Under the pieces are notes generated by a model. The model worked only from the letters and a program-made list of their open reading frames with translations, was not told the origin of the DNA and searched no databases. 64,000 nt of DNA. It comes from Larkinella punicea. Its GTDB lineage: Bacteria; Bacteroidota; Bacteroidia; Cytophagales; Spirosomataceae. This document shows positions 1 through 8,467 of this stretch, piece by piece. The translations under genes and the position numbers were made by a program. How positions within the stretch are numbered: the stretch's first letter is position 1; each line of letters starts with the position of its first letter. The stretch is taken from assembly GCF_003334855.1 (NCBI RefSeq), contig NZ_QOWE01000019.1:1-64000 (forward strand), in the 5' to 3' direction.

Positions 1-27
1 CTTTTTTTGTTGGCATGTCTTCGACAT

Positions 28-94
28 AAAAAGACCTCCTTTCTGGTTTTGGCGTTGTGGTGATGCTCAAAACTAAGAAAGGAGGCTCTTTTTT
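28..94. terminator. Bidirectional intrinsic terminator
   Basis: Arms CCTCCTTTCT (35-44) and AGAAAGGAGG (76-85) pair perfectly, and an inner GTTTTG/CAAAAC pair (46-51 with 68-73) extends the stem. A T run follows on the plus strand (89-94), and an A run at 28-32 gives a T run on the minus strand. It lies about 50 bases past the stop of the minus-strand gene ending at 135, so it can stop that unit and any plus-strand gene entering from the left. Confidence 0.8.
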
Positions 95-134
95 GCACAT
101 CCCCTAAAATTCGGGATGACTCATGTTCATTTTA

Positions 135-407
135 CTACCGGACGGTATCCACTTTCATCGCTCCACCCCGCCGAAGCGAATCGGTGCGGGGTTGCTTCGG
201 ATTCGGGTCGCCCGTTGGTCGTCGGTCCTCAATCTGACCCCGGCGCATCCGGTCGCCCTGCCGAAGCCGGTTTGTGTCTTTTTTAATTGTATCCTGCGTG
301 ACGGTTTGCCCGGCAACAGGATTCCAGAGACGGACCATCCCCGTCGATTGGGCGGAGATTCCAAAAAAGGAAACCCCGATCAGGCTGGCAATCAGTAGCT
401 TTTTCAT
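135..407 (-). CDS. Small secreted disordered protein
   Basis: Ninety residues with an N-terminal signal peptide (MKKLLIASLIGVSFFGISAQ). The start at 407 is chosen because it begins exactly at the signal peptide; an in-frame start 8 codons upstream would only add a leader. The mature part is short, Arg/Asp/Pro-rich and probably unstructured. Its tail, MKVDTVR, resembles the MKRDTLKNN tail of the next gene upstream (475-1029), which suggests related proteins. It is the last gene before the terminator at 28-94. I recognise no family and propose no function beyond export. Confidence 0.6.
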   Translation of the reverse strand: MKKLLIASLIGVSFFGISAQSTGMVRLWNPVAGQTVTQDTIKKDTNRLRQGDRMRRGQIEDRRPTGDPNPKQPRTDSLRRGGAMKVDTVR

Positions 408-474
408 GGTTGTAAGAAAAAAAGCAGACACCGAGCGATGACTGCTTTTCTTGGATTACCTAACTGAATCTTAA

Positions 475-1029
475 TTAATTATTTTTCAGCGTATCACGCT
501 TCATCGTCGAATCATTCCGGTTTCTATTTCTCCGGTTTTTGCGGTCGTTCGAATTGTTGGTCGTTCCCTTCGTATTCATTTCTGAGTTCGTCGGGCTGGT
601 CGTAGTCGAAGGATTGGTCGTCGTTGAACCCTGAACCGAATCGGTCTGATTGGACGTGGGGTCGGTAGTCCGGCGCTCACGATTCATCTGACCCTGCTGG
701 TTCATTTGTCCCTGCTGGCCTTGCTGCGTTTGCGGGAACGTAGTGGTTCCGGTCGTCGGAGGCTGCGTTTGCATTTGCGGATTGGCCGTCGAACCGGTAG
801 GCGATTGCGACCCTAAAGTCGTCTGGCCCTGCGGATACGTCGTCGTGTTTGTGTTTCCAGTCGTACCCGTCGACTGGCTATTCATCCCCTGGGTTTGCGG
901 ATTGGTCGTCTGCGTTTGCGGGTTTACGGTCGTGCCCGTTGTCGTGCCTGTCGACCCGGTCGTGTTCTGTGCTTTGGCGTTGAGGGCAACCGCCACGAAC
1001 ATAGCCCCCATCATCACTAGCTTTTTCAT
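475..1029 (-). CDS. Secreted Gln/Thr/Asn-rich low-complexity protein
   Basis: The start at 1029 gives 184 residues beginning MKKLVMMGAMFVAVALNAKA, a clear signal peptide. A longer in-frame reading would add 34 residues that do not look like a leader. The mature protein is almost all T, Q, N, G, S and P in imperfect short repeats (TTGTT, NPQTQ, GQMNQQ types), then a basic C-terminus rich in NRNR and ending MKRDTLKNN. This composition predicts disorder and an exported or surface role; no enzyme motif is visible. It lies 67 bases upstream of the smaller secreted gene on the same strand. Confidence 0.65.
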   Translation of the reverse strand: MKKLVMMGAMFVAVALNAKAQNTTGSTGTTTGTTVNPQTQTTNPQTQGMNSQSTGTTGNTNTTTYPQGQTTLGSQSPTGSTANPQMQTQPPTTGTTTFPQTQQGQQGQMNQQGQMNRERRTTDPTSNQTDSVQGSTTTNPSTTTSPTNSEMNTKGTTNNSNDRKNRRNRNRNDSTMKRDTLKNN

Positions 1030-1153
1030 CGTTGAGTTTTGTTTTATGATGGTTGTTTGAACCAAATCAATTATAAAACAAACTCTGATCATACTAAAGT
1101 TGTTCGGAAAAATTTCAATTTCCTGAGCCAACGGGACGACCGTCTGTTCATAT

Positions 1154-2551
1154 TTAAGGCTGCCAGTGTAGTCCGATCACCAGACCGTAGCTGTAGGGTC
1201 GAACGCTGAAACTGCGGGAATTATCGCTGATGGCGTTGAGATTATAGACGATTCCGGGCTCAACCTGCAACCGCAGTTTCTCCGTCAATTGGCGCTCAAC
1301 TCCGTAGGAAGCCTGAAGGAAAGGCTGCCAGCGTTGGCCGGAACGGCCACTGGCCAGATAACCCAGGCTTCCTCCAATCGCCATCAAATGCCGCAGCCCC
1401 GTCATCCGACCCGGATTCAACTGCCACCGGCCTTCTGCACTCAGGGCGACATACTGCCAGGTGGTTTTCACCCGGTGTTCCACCGATTTATACAAAGGCG
1501 TTAATTTAATGGTTTGCTGATCGACCCACTCCACTTTAGTCGAATCTGAGCGAAGGGCTCGGGCGGAGTAGGTCATTTCCTGCTGCAATTTCTGATAAAC
1601 CGCCCCAACCCGTAGACTGAGCCTGCGGTTCAGCGGCCATTCGGCCCCGGCCTGCACCCGCAAACCCGTCCGGGCAGACAAAGACGTGGACGGGCGAATT
1701 TTTTCCATCACAACCTCATCCTGCCGCACCGGCGTCACTTCCCGGAACGTGTACAGCGGCATTACACTGGCAAAAATGGAAGGGCGCGCGGCCAGACGCT
1801 CCGGTTCGACGCCGGGCGCCTGCTGCCCGGCCGGTGCATGAACAGCGGGTAAGGTGGCAACGGGAAACACAAGCCGGGTCGCTTTTCCGGCCACAAACGC
1901 GTAGCGCAGAGCCGTTTCCGTCTCCATATTCGTTTGTGGATAGGATGATTGGATTGTAGAGTTTACATCATAGGCTTTGTTTGGTAGTTCTTTCGGTATA
2001 CTGCTCAGTTGATTTACTAACTTTTCGCTCGTGTTTTGATCATTCCTCCGCAACGGGTCAGAACCTGAGCCAACCGGTTTTCGCCGGAGTTTTTCGGTCG
2101 CCCGGGCAAGAACCGATGATTCACCAATCCGGATTCTGGCAAGGCCGGGAAGGGTCGCTGCCGGTTGGTCAATCACGTGGGCCGACCTTTCGTTTTGGGG
2201 TATACGACGCCCGGCCCTTGGGATATTCCCGGCCGTCGGACGGCTTTCAGCAACCATCCCGGTCTGCTCTGTTTCCGGTTTCGGATCCGCCTTCACCGTC
2301 GCCGGTAATTGAGCAACGGTGCGTGTCGACGAGGCTGTATACTCCCGGACTCCAACAGTTAGCAGGACCAGAATACCCAGAAACGCCACACTCATGCCGA
2401 TTCGTCGGCCCATATGACGCCCCGGTTTTTCGACCGATGGCGGTTTTGATCCCCTTAAAATACGTTCCAGAGCGTCTTCCGCCGGTTCAGACGCGTAGTT
2501 TTCGAGTCGCTGCCGGAAAATCCGTTCCCACTCCTCTTCAGTAGCTGCCAT
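1154..2551 (-). CDS. Sigma-factor-linked membrane protein with beta-barrel-like C-terminus
   Basis: The ATG at 2551 gives 465 residues and overlaps the end of the upstream ECF sigma gene by 14 bases, so the two are probably translationally coupled. An acidic N-terminus (EEEWERIFRQRLENY) is followed by one membrane segment at about 51-68, a Pro/Arg-rich linker, and a C-terminal part with alternating beta-strand patterns (LRVGAVYQKLQQEMTYS; a final strand ending IGLHWQP). This layout is common in Bacteroidota genes placed after ECF sigma factors and often labelled outer-membrane beta-barrel or PorT-like. An anti-sigma or sensor role is inferred from context only. Confidence 0.6.
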   Translation of the reverse strand: MAATEEEWERIFRQRLENYASEPAEDALERILRGSKPPSVEKPGRHMGRRIGMSVAFLGILVLLTVGVREYTASSTRTVAQLPATVKADPKPETEQTGMVAESRPTAGNIPRAGRRIPQNERSAHVIDQPAATLPGLARIRIGESSVLARATEKLRRKPVGSGSDPLRRNDQNTSEKLVNQLSSIPKELPNKAYDVNSTIQSSYPQTNMETETALRYAFVAGKATRLVFPVATLPAVHAPAGQQAPGVEPERLAARPSIFASVMPLYTFREVTPVRQDEVVMEKIRPSTSLSARTGLRVQAGAEWPLNRRLSLRVGAVYQKLQQEMTYSARALRSDSTKVEWVDQQTIKLTPLYKSVEHRVKTTWQYVALSAEGRWQLNPGRMTGLRHLMAIGGSLGYLASGRSGQRWQPFLQASYGVERQLTEKLRLQVEPGIVYNLNAISDNSRSFSVRPYSYGLVIGLHWQP

Positions 2552-3089
2552 AGCTGACAATCCCTATTTTCTTCAATTTTTGTTTTAAAACGTCTTTGGC
2601 CCGCGCCAGTTGCGACTTCGAGGTTCCTTCCGAAATTCCCAGCATCCGGGCAATTTCCTGGTGGCTGTAGCCATCGACAACGTACAGGTTGAACACCATG
2701 CGGTAGCCATCGGCCAGGTCCTGCACCAGCGTGAGCAGTTCCTCCGTTGAGATGCGGGCCAGGATGTCGTTGTGTTCGGTATTGCTGGTTTCCCAGGCTT
2801 CTTCGTAATCGGTTTCGGATTGTTCGTGGTGGTGCTTGTGATACCAGTTAATGGCCGTGTTGACCATCACCCGTTTCATCCAGTTCAGCAACCGCTCGGG
2901 TTGTTCGATGGTATGAATTTGCTGGAAGATGCGGATAAACCCTTCCTGAAACATGTCTTCCGCTTCCGGACGCGAATGGGCATAGCGACGGCAAAGGCCC
3001 ATCATCCGGCTTTTGTGACGTTCGTACAAAGCCGTTTGAGCCCGCGCATCGTGACGCTGGCATGCCCGCAACAATTCTATTTCAGACAA
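2538..3089 (-). CDS. ECF RNA polymerase sigma-70 factor
   Basis: A protein of 183 residues with sigma region 2 at about 20-90 (RRYAHSRPEAEDMFQEGFIR; NWMKRVMVNTAINWYHKH) and region 4 at about 120-172 (GYSHQEIARMLGISEGTSKS), the usual ECF pair without regions 1 and 3. The start is TTG: an in-frame TGA lies four codons upstream, and the N-terminus SEIELLRACQRHDARAQ matches typical family starts. It directs RNA polymerase to a small regulon, probably in response to an envelope signal through the overlapping downstream membrane protein (inference). Confidence 0.9.
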   Translation of the reverse strand: MSEIELLRACQRHDARAQTALYERHKSRMMGLCRRYAHSRPEAEDMFQEGFIRIFQQIHTIEQPERLLNWMKRVMVNTAINWYHKHHHEQSETDYEEAWETSNTEHNDILARISTEELLTLVQDLADGYRMVFNLYVVDGYSHQEIARMLGISEGTSKSQLARAKDVLKQKLKKIGIVSYGSY

Positions 3090-3164
3090 AGAGTTTCTTC
3101 AGGACGACGGTGTACGTACGAATTACAACTTTTCCTTAAACCGACCCAATTTACCATTCCTAAT

Positions 3165-4427
3165 TTATTGAATGGCAAGATTCACCGTCGCCGACGACTT
3201 GTTATTTTTCACGTCTGTTAATTCATAGGTAAACTGAAAACTTCCTCTAAAATCCAGGGATGGCCGGTACACAATAACCCCGTTTGGCAGGACTTCCAGA
3301 GCGGCACCCGATGGATTATCCGTAATGGTCATACTTCGCAAGGGTGTACAAACGCGGTCATTTCCCAGTGCATAAATGTAAACAAGCCGCTTTTTGGGGT
3401 CAGCAGGCAAAATAGCCGCCGAAATCTGCCCGTTGTCGTTGCGGGCATTCAATGTGCAACCGGCATCCGGGCTGGTAACCGAAATACGGGCCGTGGCTTC
3501 CTGACAATCCCCGGCATCGCAACGCCGGTACGTCAATTCGTCCTCTCCCGTATAGCCATTTGTCGGAAAATACAATATCGTATTGTTCTTCAACACCCGC
3601 GCCGTACCCTTGCCGGGTGCTTTGACGATTGTAACCGGCAAATCGTACCGGGATTTACAGAGCTGGTCGTTGGACAAAACCGGAATGCGTAATGAATCGG
3701 TAATGAACCATTGCTTCCAGTAGACCTGCTCGTCTTTCAACAGAATTTTACAGTCTTTATACGGATCGCCGACGCTAATCCGAACCGGACATAGAAACGT
3801 GCGGCTTTTCTGCGGAAAAACCGCCTTCACTTTGTAAAAGAAAAAATCAAAACCGTTGAAACCGGCCGTAGGCGTATAACTTATTTCCCCGTTTTCGACG
3901 GTTACTTTGCCATGTTCCGGTTGCTGCTGCACGGCCAGACTGGCCAGATCGACCGTGGCATCACAAAACCGGTCATTTTTCAAAACATCTACCGTAATGG
4001 GCTGGCTTTCGGCCGTCCGGTACCAATCCGGAATCGGGCCGGCATTACACGGAATCCGGCTGCTGTCGGCCGCCATGCTGATCCGGAACGACCGGGCAAG
4101 CCGGGTTTCTTTGCCCGTGCTGACCGCAAACTGGTCTTCACCCACCACAAAAGTGGAATAAGGCGTATAAACCAGCAAACCGCTGCCGCTGAATCGGGCA
4201 TTACCAAGTCGCGGAGTTTGGGTAATGTACAGCGTCGTAACCGAATTGAGGCCGGAAATGGACGTGAGATCAATCGCCACCTGCTGGTCGGGCAGGGTAT
4301 AATACTCTATTTCTTCCGTATCCACGCCATCGGGGCCGGGTGCAGCATCCTGCGCGATTCGATCGCAAGCCACTGTGCCCAGCAATAACACCGTCAATAC
4401 CGTACTATAAAATCTGGATGTAAACAT
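3165..4427 (-). CDS. Ig-like/cadherin-like repeat lipoprotein
   Basis: The start at 4427 gives 420 residues with a hydrophobic leader ending LLLGTVACDR, which has a lipobox-like Cys21. The rest is about four imperfect repeats of the bacterial tandem Ig/cadherin type. Each has a 'LxNDxxC' segment (VLKNDRFC, VLSNDQLC, ALGNDRVC), a strand of the 'GxxxYxPxxxFxGxDxFxY' type, and paired cysteines that may form disulfides. The likely role is cell-surface structure or adhesion; no catalytic site is visible. The gene stands alone between the sigma factor and a 31-bp palindrome. Confidence 0.7.
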   Translation of the reverse strand: MFTSRFYSTVLTVLLLGTVACDRIAQDAAPGPDGVDTEEIEYYTLPDQQVAIDLTSISGLNSVTTLYITQTPRLGNARFSGSGLLVYTPYSTFVVGEDQFAVSTGKETRLARSFRISMAADSSRIPCNAGPIPDWYRTAESQPITVDVLKNDRFCDATVDLASLAVQQQPEHGKVTVENGEISYTPTAGFNGFDFFFYKVKAVFPQKSRTFLCPVRISVGDPYKDCKILLKDEQVYWKQWFITDSLRIPVLSNDQLCKSRYDLPVTIVKAPGKGTARVLKNNTILYFPTNGYTGEDELTYRRCDAGDCQEATARISVTSPDAGCTLNARNDNGQISAAILPADPKKRLVYIYALGNDRVCTPLRSMTITDNPSGAALEVLPNGVIVYRPSLDFRGSFQFTYELTDVKNNKSSATVNLAIQ

Positions 4428-4490
4428 ATCACCGTCGAGACAACGCTCTGAACGATATGACAAGGCTGATACCGAAAGGGTTGCAAAAAA

Positions 4491-4594
4491 AGTGAAGAGT
4501 GAAGAGTTAAAAATTAAGAGTTAAAAGTGACTCCGTCGGCCAAACAGGCCGTGGCGTATTTCTACTCTTAATTTTTAACTCTTCACTCTTCACT
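4491..4594. repeat. AT-rich palindrome with perfect 31-bp arms
   Basis: Arm 4491-4521 is the exact reverse complement of 4564-4594 (31 of 31), with a 42-base spacer holding a small GGCC/GGCC pair. Arms are built from GTGAAGAG and TTAAAAATTAAGAG units. The right arm ends 2 bases before the stop codon of the GMC oxidoreductase at 4597, so the hairpin would form at the 3' end of that minus-strand transcript. Confidence 0.9.
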
Positions 4595-4596
4595 CC

Positions 4597-6315
4597 CTAA
4601 AGGTTTTGCCGCTTCAGTTCCTGCACGGCGTAGTTGGCCGCACGGGCGGTCATGGCCATGTAGGTGAGCGATGGATTGACACACGAAGCCGAAACCATGA
4701 ATGCGCCATCCGTACAGAAGACGTTTTTCACCGAATGCACCTGGTTGAATTTGTTCAGCACCGACTGCTTCGGATCATTCCCCATCCGGGCGGTTCCCAT
4801 TTCGTGAATGCCCAGACCCGGCCACGAACCGTTGTCGTTGATGGTCACGTTTTTCAAACCCGCCGTTTCGAGCATTTCGGCGGCATCGTTGCCCATGTCC
4901 TTGCGCATCTTCATTTCGTTTTCCTTGAATTCGGCATCGAAGCGCAGCACCGGCAGGCCATACTTATCGGTTTTCGACTTGTCGATCACGACTTTGTTTT
5001 CGAAATACGGCAGACATTCGCCAAAACCGCCGAGGTTCATCGCCCACGGTCCCGGTTTGGTCATTTCGTCTTTGAAAGCCGCTCCGAAGCCCTCCGAAGC
5101 CGTACCACGCCCCCAGTTCATGCGGGAAGCACCGCCTTGGTAGCCAAAACCACGCAGGTAATCGCGTTTTGCCTGGCCGGGCAGGTTGCGGAAACGTGGC
5201 ACGTAAATGCCGTTCGCCCGACGACCGTAGTAGTATTTATCGCCAAACCCTTCGTAGACGCCACTGGCACCCACCCGGAAATGGTGGTCCATCACGTAGT
5301 GACCCAGCACCCCGCTTTCGTTGCCCAAACCGTTCGGAAAACGGTTGGAAACCGAAGCCATCAGGATTTGCGTCGACGCCATCGAAGAGGCACACAGGAA
5401 AATAATTTTGGCGTTGAACGTCAGTTCTTCTTTCGTCAACTGATCGACCACCCGAACGCCCGTTGCTTTTTTCTTCGCTTCGTCATAAATCACCGACGTT
5501 ACGATGGAATGCGGCCGGAGCGTCAGATTCTTGGTTTTCATAGCCGCTGGCAACGTGGCCGACTGCGTGCTGAAATACGCGCCGAACGGACACCCCCGGC
5601 TACACAGGTTCCGGTATTGGCACTGCGCCCGGCCCAGTGCGCTTTGTTGTGCCGTAGGCTTGGTGATGTGTGCCACGCGGCCGATGGTGATCGTCCGCTC
5701 CTTGAATTTCTTCTCTACCTCGCCTTTGACGTGTTTTTCGAGGCAATACATGTCCATCGGCGGCTGAAACTGCCCGTCGGGCAACTGCGGCAAACCATCG
5801 CGTGAACCGCTGACGCCGATGAATTTCTCGACGTAATCGTACCAGGGCGAAATGTCTTTGTAGCGGATCGGCCAGTCGGCACCAACGCCTTCCTTAATGT
5901 TGGCTTCAAAATCGAGATCACCCAGGCGGTAGCTCTGACGGCCCCACATCAGCGAACGCCCGCCCGTATGGTAGCCGCGCATCCAGTCGAACCGCTTGTC
6001 TTCCAAATACGGATTTTCTTTATCGTTAACAAACAGGTAAGCGGTTCCTTCCGAAACCGTATAGCCCGTCCGGGCCTGAACGGCCTGTTCCTCGGCAATC
6101 TCCGACGTCACCCGCCCCCGGTGCGGAAACTGCCAGGGGTCGGTCATGGCGGTTTTATACCCTTCGATGTGTTTGATATCTTCGCCCCGTTCGAGCATCA
6201 GCACTTTCAAACCCTTCTCCGTCAGCTCTTTCGCTGCCCATCCCCCGCTGATCCCCGATCCGACCACAATGGCGTCGTAGGTAGTGGCTTTGATACTATC
6301 TATGTTAAGGTTCAT
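4597..6315 (-). CDS. GMC family FAD-dependent oxidoreductase (sugar/glycoside dehydrogenase large subunit)
   Basis: A 572-residue GMC flavoprotein. The FAD-binding Rossmann motif is VVGSGISGG (G19, G21, G24); the Cys-rich segment CQYRNLCSRGCPFG is typical of the gluconate 2-dehydrogenase/glucoside 3-dehydrogenase branch; the C-terminal GMC domain carries HEMGTARMG and CVNPSLTYMAMTARAA. With the subunit-3 gene immediately upstream (6424-7014), it probably forms a periplasmic complex oxidising a sugar hydroxyl, with electrons passed to a cytochrome. It has no leader of its own and may be exported with subunit 3. Exact substrate unknown; glucoside 3-oxidation is favoured by the nearby DUF1080 and Gfo/Idh genes. 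Confidence 0.88.
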   Translation of the reverse strand: MNLNIDSIKATTYDAIVVGSGISGGWAAKELTEKGLKVLMLERGEDIKHIEGYKTAMTDPWQFPHRGRVTSEIAEEQAVQARTGYTVSEGTAYLFVNDKENPYLEDKRFDWMRGYHTGGRSLMWGRQSYRLGDLDFEANIKEGVGADWPIRYKDISPWYDYVEKFIGVSGSRDGLPQLPDGQFQPPMDMYCLEKHVKGEVEKKFKERTITIGRVAHITKPTAQQSALGRAQCQYRNLCSRGCPFGAYFSTQSATLPAAMKTKNLTLRPHSIVTSVIYDEAKKKATGVRVVDQLTKEELTFNAKIIFLCASSMASTQILMASVSNRFPNGLGNESGVLGHYVMDHHFRVGASGVYEGFGDKYYYGRRANGIYVPRFRNLPGQAKRDYLRGFGYQGGASRMNWGRGTASEGFGAAFKDEMTKPGPWAMNLGGFGECLPYFENKVVIDKSKTDKYGLPVLRFDAEFKENEMKMRKDMGNDAAEMLETAGLKNVTINDNGSWPGLGIHEMGTARMGNDPKQSVLNKFNQVHSVKNVFCTDGAFMVSASCVNPSLTYMAMTARAANYAVQELKRQNL

Positions 6316-6423
6316 GTTTTTAATGACGAATAAAATGGATAATGAACAATTTCCGGGACTGCTCAGGCAGTTCCAAATGACGAATGAACCGGATACCCAT
6401 CCACTCGTCCTTGTTCATCGACA

Positions 6424-7014
6424 CTAGGTAGCCCAGGCTTTCTGGCCGGGTTTCAGATCAACACACCCCTGGAACCGGCCCGGAACGGCAATGTAGGCCA
6501 GGGCCTGAGTGGCACCGATTTCCGACGTAAAATACCCGTTCAGCGTCAAGGATTTCAGGGTGTTGAAGAAGGGCGTATACCGTTTTTCAGCGGGCATCGA
6601 GGCCATGGCCTTGCGCTGTTCGGCGGCTTCGGCCTGCAGTTTCGTCATGATCTCCGTTCGTTGCGTGGCATCGAGCGCCACGAAATTCTTGCTGTAGGCA
6701 GCCTGACTCAGCTCATTGGTATGGGCCAGTCCGTCTAAAAACTGCTTCTGGTCTTTTTGCGGATAACAGTCTTTCAGGATAATGTCAATGATCTCATTGA
6801 CTTTGGCGGCTTTCGCACCGGGGGTGCTGGTCGTGGGGATAATGACTTCGGTCATTTCAGCGACCATCGTATCCTGGTCAGCCGTAAACAACAGAGGCTT
6901 TCCGCTCAGGGCCCGTCTGGTGGCCGACGCTTCGAGCGTATCCGCGAGTGCAGGCAGCGTCAGGGTGGTTCCCATCAAAGCCGCAACCCGCATCAAGGCA
7001 TCTCTTCTGTTCAT
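6424..7014 (-). CDS. Gluconate 2-dehydrogenase subunit 3-like protein
   Basis: A 196-residue protein starting MNRRDALMRVAALMGTTLTL, a twin-arginine-type leader with a hydrophobic stretch. The body (DTMVAEMTEVIIPTTSTPGA; CYPQKDQKQFLDGL; a C-terminal FQGCVDLKPGQKAW) fits the small-subunit family that partners GMC dehydrogenases. In characterised systems this subunit carries the export signal and helps maturation or electron transfer. It is first in a two-gene minus-strand unit with the GMC gene 108 bases downstream. A -7 element lies at 7070-7077. Confidence 0.82.
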   Translation of the reverse strand: MNRRDALMRVAALMGTTLTLPALADTLEASATRRALSGKPLLFTADQDTMVAEMTEVIIPTTSTPGAKAAKVNEIIDIILKDCYPQKDQKQFLDGLAHTNELSQAAYSKNFVALDATQRTEIMTKLQAEAAEQRKAMASMPAEKRYTPFFNTLKSLTLNGYFTSEIGATQALAYIAVPGRFQGCVDLKPGQKAWAT

Positions 7015-7445
7015 ACTGTATTGAGTAAAAGATTAGTGAGATTCAAAAAACTAACGGAATAATCCATGACAAATATAGGCAATCGATCGGCTATTTGTAT
7101 GGCGTTCGGCAGGTTTCATCCGAAAAAGGAAGGCCAACAGAGCGTATATTCTTACCGGTGATGCCCCGATACGTCATCCGGAATTCGGGCTATGAATCTG
7201 CCAAAAAACCGGTAGAAATGAAATGGATGGGGCATTTTTCTTTTTTTCGTCCGCGATAAAAGCGCTGAAACAGGAGACGAAAGACCCAAAAAATAGCCCG
7301 TTCAGTCTCTCATCTCCTGTCTAACTTCTTTACTCCCAAGCCCTAAACGACCTTTCATCGGGTCGATTGCGCCACTTATCCATTTTTAAGGACTTCAGGC
7401 ACTGGTGATACAATATCCGCTGTTTTCATCCGACTTCCCTGGTGT
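7015..7445. other. Divergent intergenic region with imperfect inverted repeat
   Basis: This 431-bp stretch separates the minus-strand dehydrogenase unit from the plus-strand ECF sigma gene and should hold promoters for both. Besides the -7 element at 7070-7077 it has a 15-base imperfect inverted repeat (7271-7285 with 7305-7319, 13 of 15 paired). No T run follows. No ORF or RNA gene is recognisable. Confidence 0.5.
7070..7077 (-). promoter_or_regulatory. Bacteroidota -7 element TATATTTG
   Basis: Read on the minus strand this is TATATTTG, matching TAnnTTTG, 56 bases upstream of the subunit-3 start. I see no TTTG at the expected -33 spacing, so only the -7 half is supported. Confidence 0.45.
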
Positions 7446-8096
7446 ATGAGAAACGTTGCGCTGTCAGTCCCCATCAACCCGAAAGGATCGGATCATTCCG
7501 GTTCCGACTCCCGGCCACCCGACGGGGCGGCCCGGACGGTTCAGCGCGAACGACCCCGCCTGCTGGATTTTATCCGTCGACGGCTCCCGACGCGCGAGGA
7601 TGCCGAAGATCTGTTGCAGGATGTATTGATGGACTGGGCCGAAATCGACCGGCGAACGCAACTGCCGTCGCCCACGGACCCACTGACGCAGCCCATTGAG
7701 CATCTGGCCGGGTGGTTGTTTGCGGTGGCCCGGCGGAAAATCATCGACTGGTACCGGAAAAAGCGGACGGTTTCGCTGGAAGATCAATCCAGGGGCTACG
7801 CCGACGACGATGGAGAACCGCTGCTGATGGCCAGTTTGCTGCCCGCCAACGACTTGACCGCCGACGAGATGCTGATGCGCGAAGCGATGATGGAAGCCGT
7901 CATGGAAGCGGTTTCGGAACTCCCCGCCGAACAACGTGAGGTGTTTGTCCGGCACGAGATCGACGGACAGAGTTTTCGGGACATGGCCGACGAAACCGGT
8001 ATTCCGATCAACACGCTGCTGTCGCGCAAACACTACGCGATTCTGTATCTGCGGGAACGCCTGCGGGGCTTATACGAAGAATGGATTATAAACTAA
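7446..8096 (+). CDS. ECF-type RNA polymerase sigma factor
   Basis: 216 residues. After an unusual Pro/Ser/Arg-rich N-terminal extension of about 35 residues comes region 2 (RRLPTREDAEDLLQDVLMDW; LAGWLFAVARRKIIDWYRKK), an acidic linker, and region 4 (LPAEQREVFVRHEIDGQSFR; IPINTLLSRKHYAILYLRER). The PTREDAEDLLQDV core is standard ECF. Two small membrane proteins follow at 11 and 51 bases in the same direction, so the three probably form one operon. No anti-sigma factor of a known family is present; the downstream proteins are candidates for that role. Confidence 0.87.
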   Translation: MRNVALSVPINPKGSDHSGSDSRPPDGAARTVQRERPRLLDFIRRRLPTREDAEDLLQDVLMDWAEIDRRTQLPSPTDPLTQPIEHLAGWLFAVARRKIIDWYRKKRTVSLEDQSRGYADDDGEPLLMASLLPANDLTADEMLMREAMMEAVMEAVSELPAEQREVFVRHEIDGQSFRDMADETGIPINTLLSRKHYAILYLRERLRGLYEEWIIN

Positions 8097-8107
8097 ACAC
8101 AACGACA

Positions 8108-8416
8108 ATGGAACCTCTGTTAATTTTAAAAGGAATCGGCTTTTTAGCCCTCGGAATTGCCCTCTTCATGCTGGTCACGCTGGTCGTCATGCGGCTGTGG
8201 AACTGGCTGGTGCCCTCGGTTTTTAACGGGCCGAAAATCCGTTTCGTCCAGGCGCTGGGCCTGCTGTTTCTAACGAGACTGCTGGTGGGTGATTTTGGCT
8301 TCGGCGGTGGGCACGGCGGACACTGGCGCGGGCAACACGGTTTTAATCACCACCATGCCGCCGTTTGCCAGCCGCATGAGCATCCCTCAAAAACCGAGAA
8401 ATCGCTCCAACAATAA
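8108..8416 (+). CDS. Small His-rich membrane protein with LWNWLVP motif
   Basis: The ATG at 8108 is chosen over an in-frame start inside the sigma gene and gives 102 residues. One long hydrophobic segment (about 5-28) leads into RLWNWLVPSVFNGPKIRF, then a second hydrophobic stretch (VQALGLLFLTRLLVG), then a Gly/His-rich tail (GGGHGGHWRGQHGFNHHH, plus HEH further on). The His cluster could bind metal (inference). The LWNWLVP-x-x-F-x-GP core recurs in the next gene, making them tandem paralogues. I recognise the pattern only as a conserved Bacteroidota partner of ECF sigma genes. Confidence 0.7.
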   Translation: MEPLLILKGIGFLALGIALFMLVTLVVMRLWNWLVPSVFNGPKIRFVQALGLLFLTRLLVGDFGFGGGHGGHWRGQHGFNHHHAAVCQPHEHPSKTEKSLQQ

Positions 8417-8467
8417 TGCGGTTGAAACAACCCTTCAACCATCAAACCATTACAACCATTTATTACC

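Noticed and set aside
4606-5805. Long plus-strand ORF (399 codons) over the GMC gene
   Set aside because: It is antisense to a strongly recognised GMC oxidoreductase and its translation has no family motif; high-GC third positions create such mirror frames.
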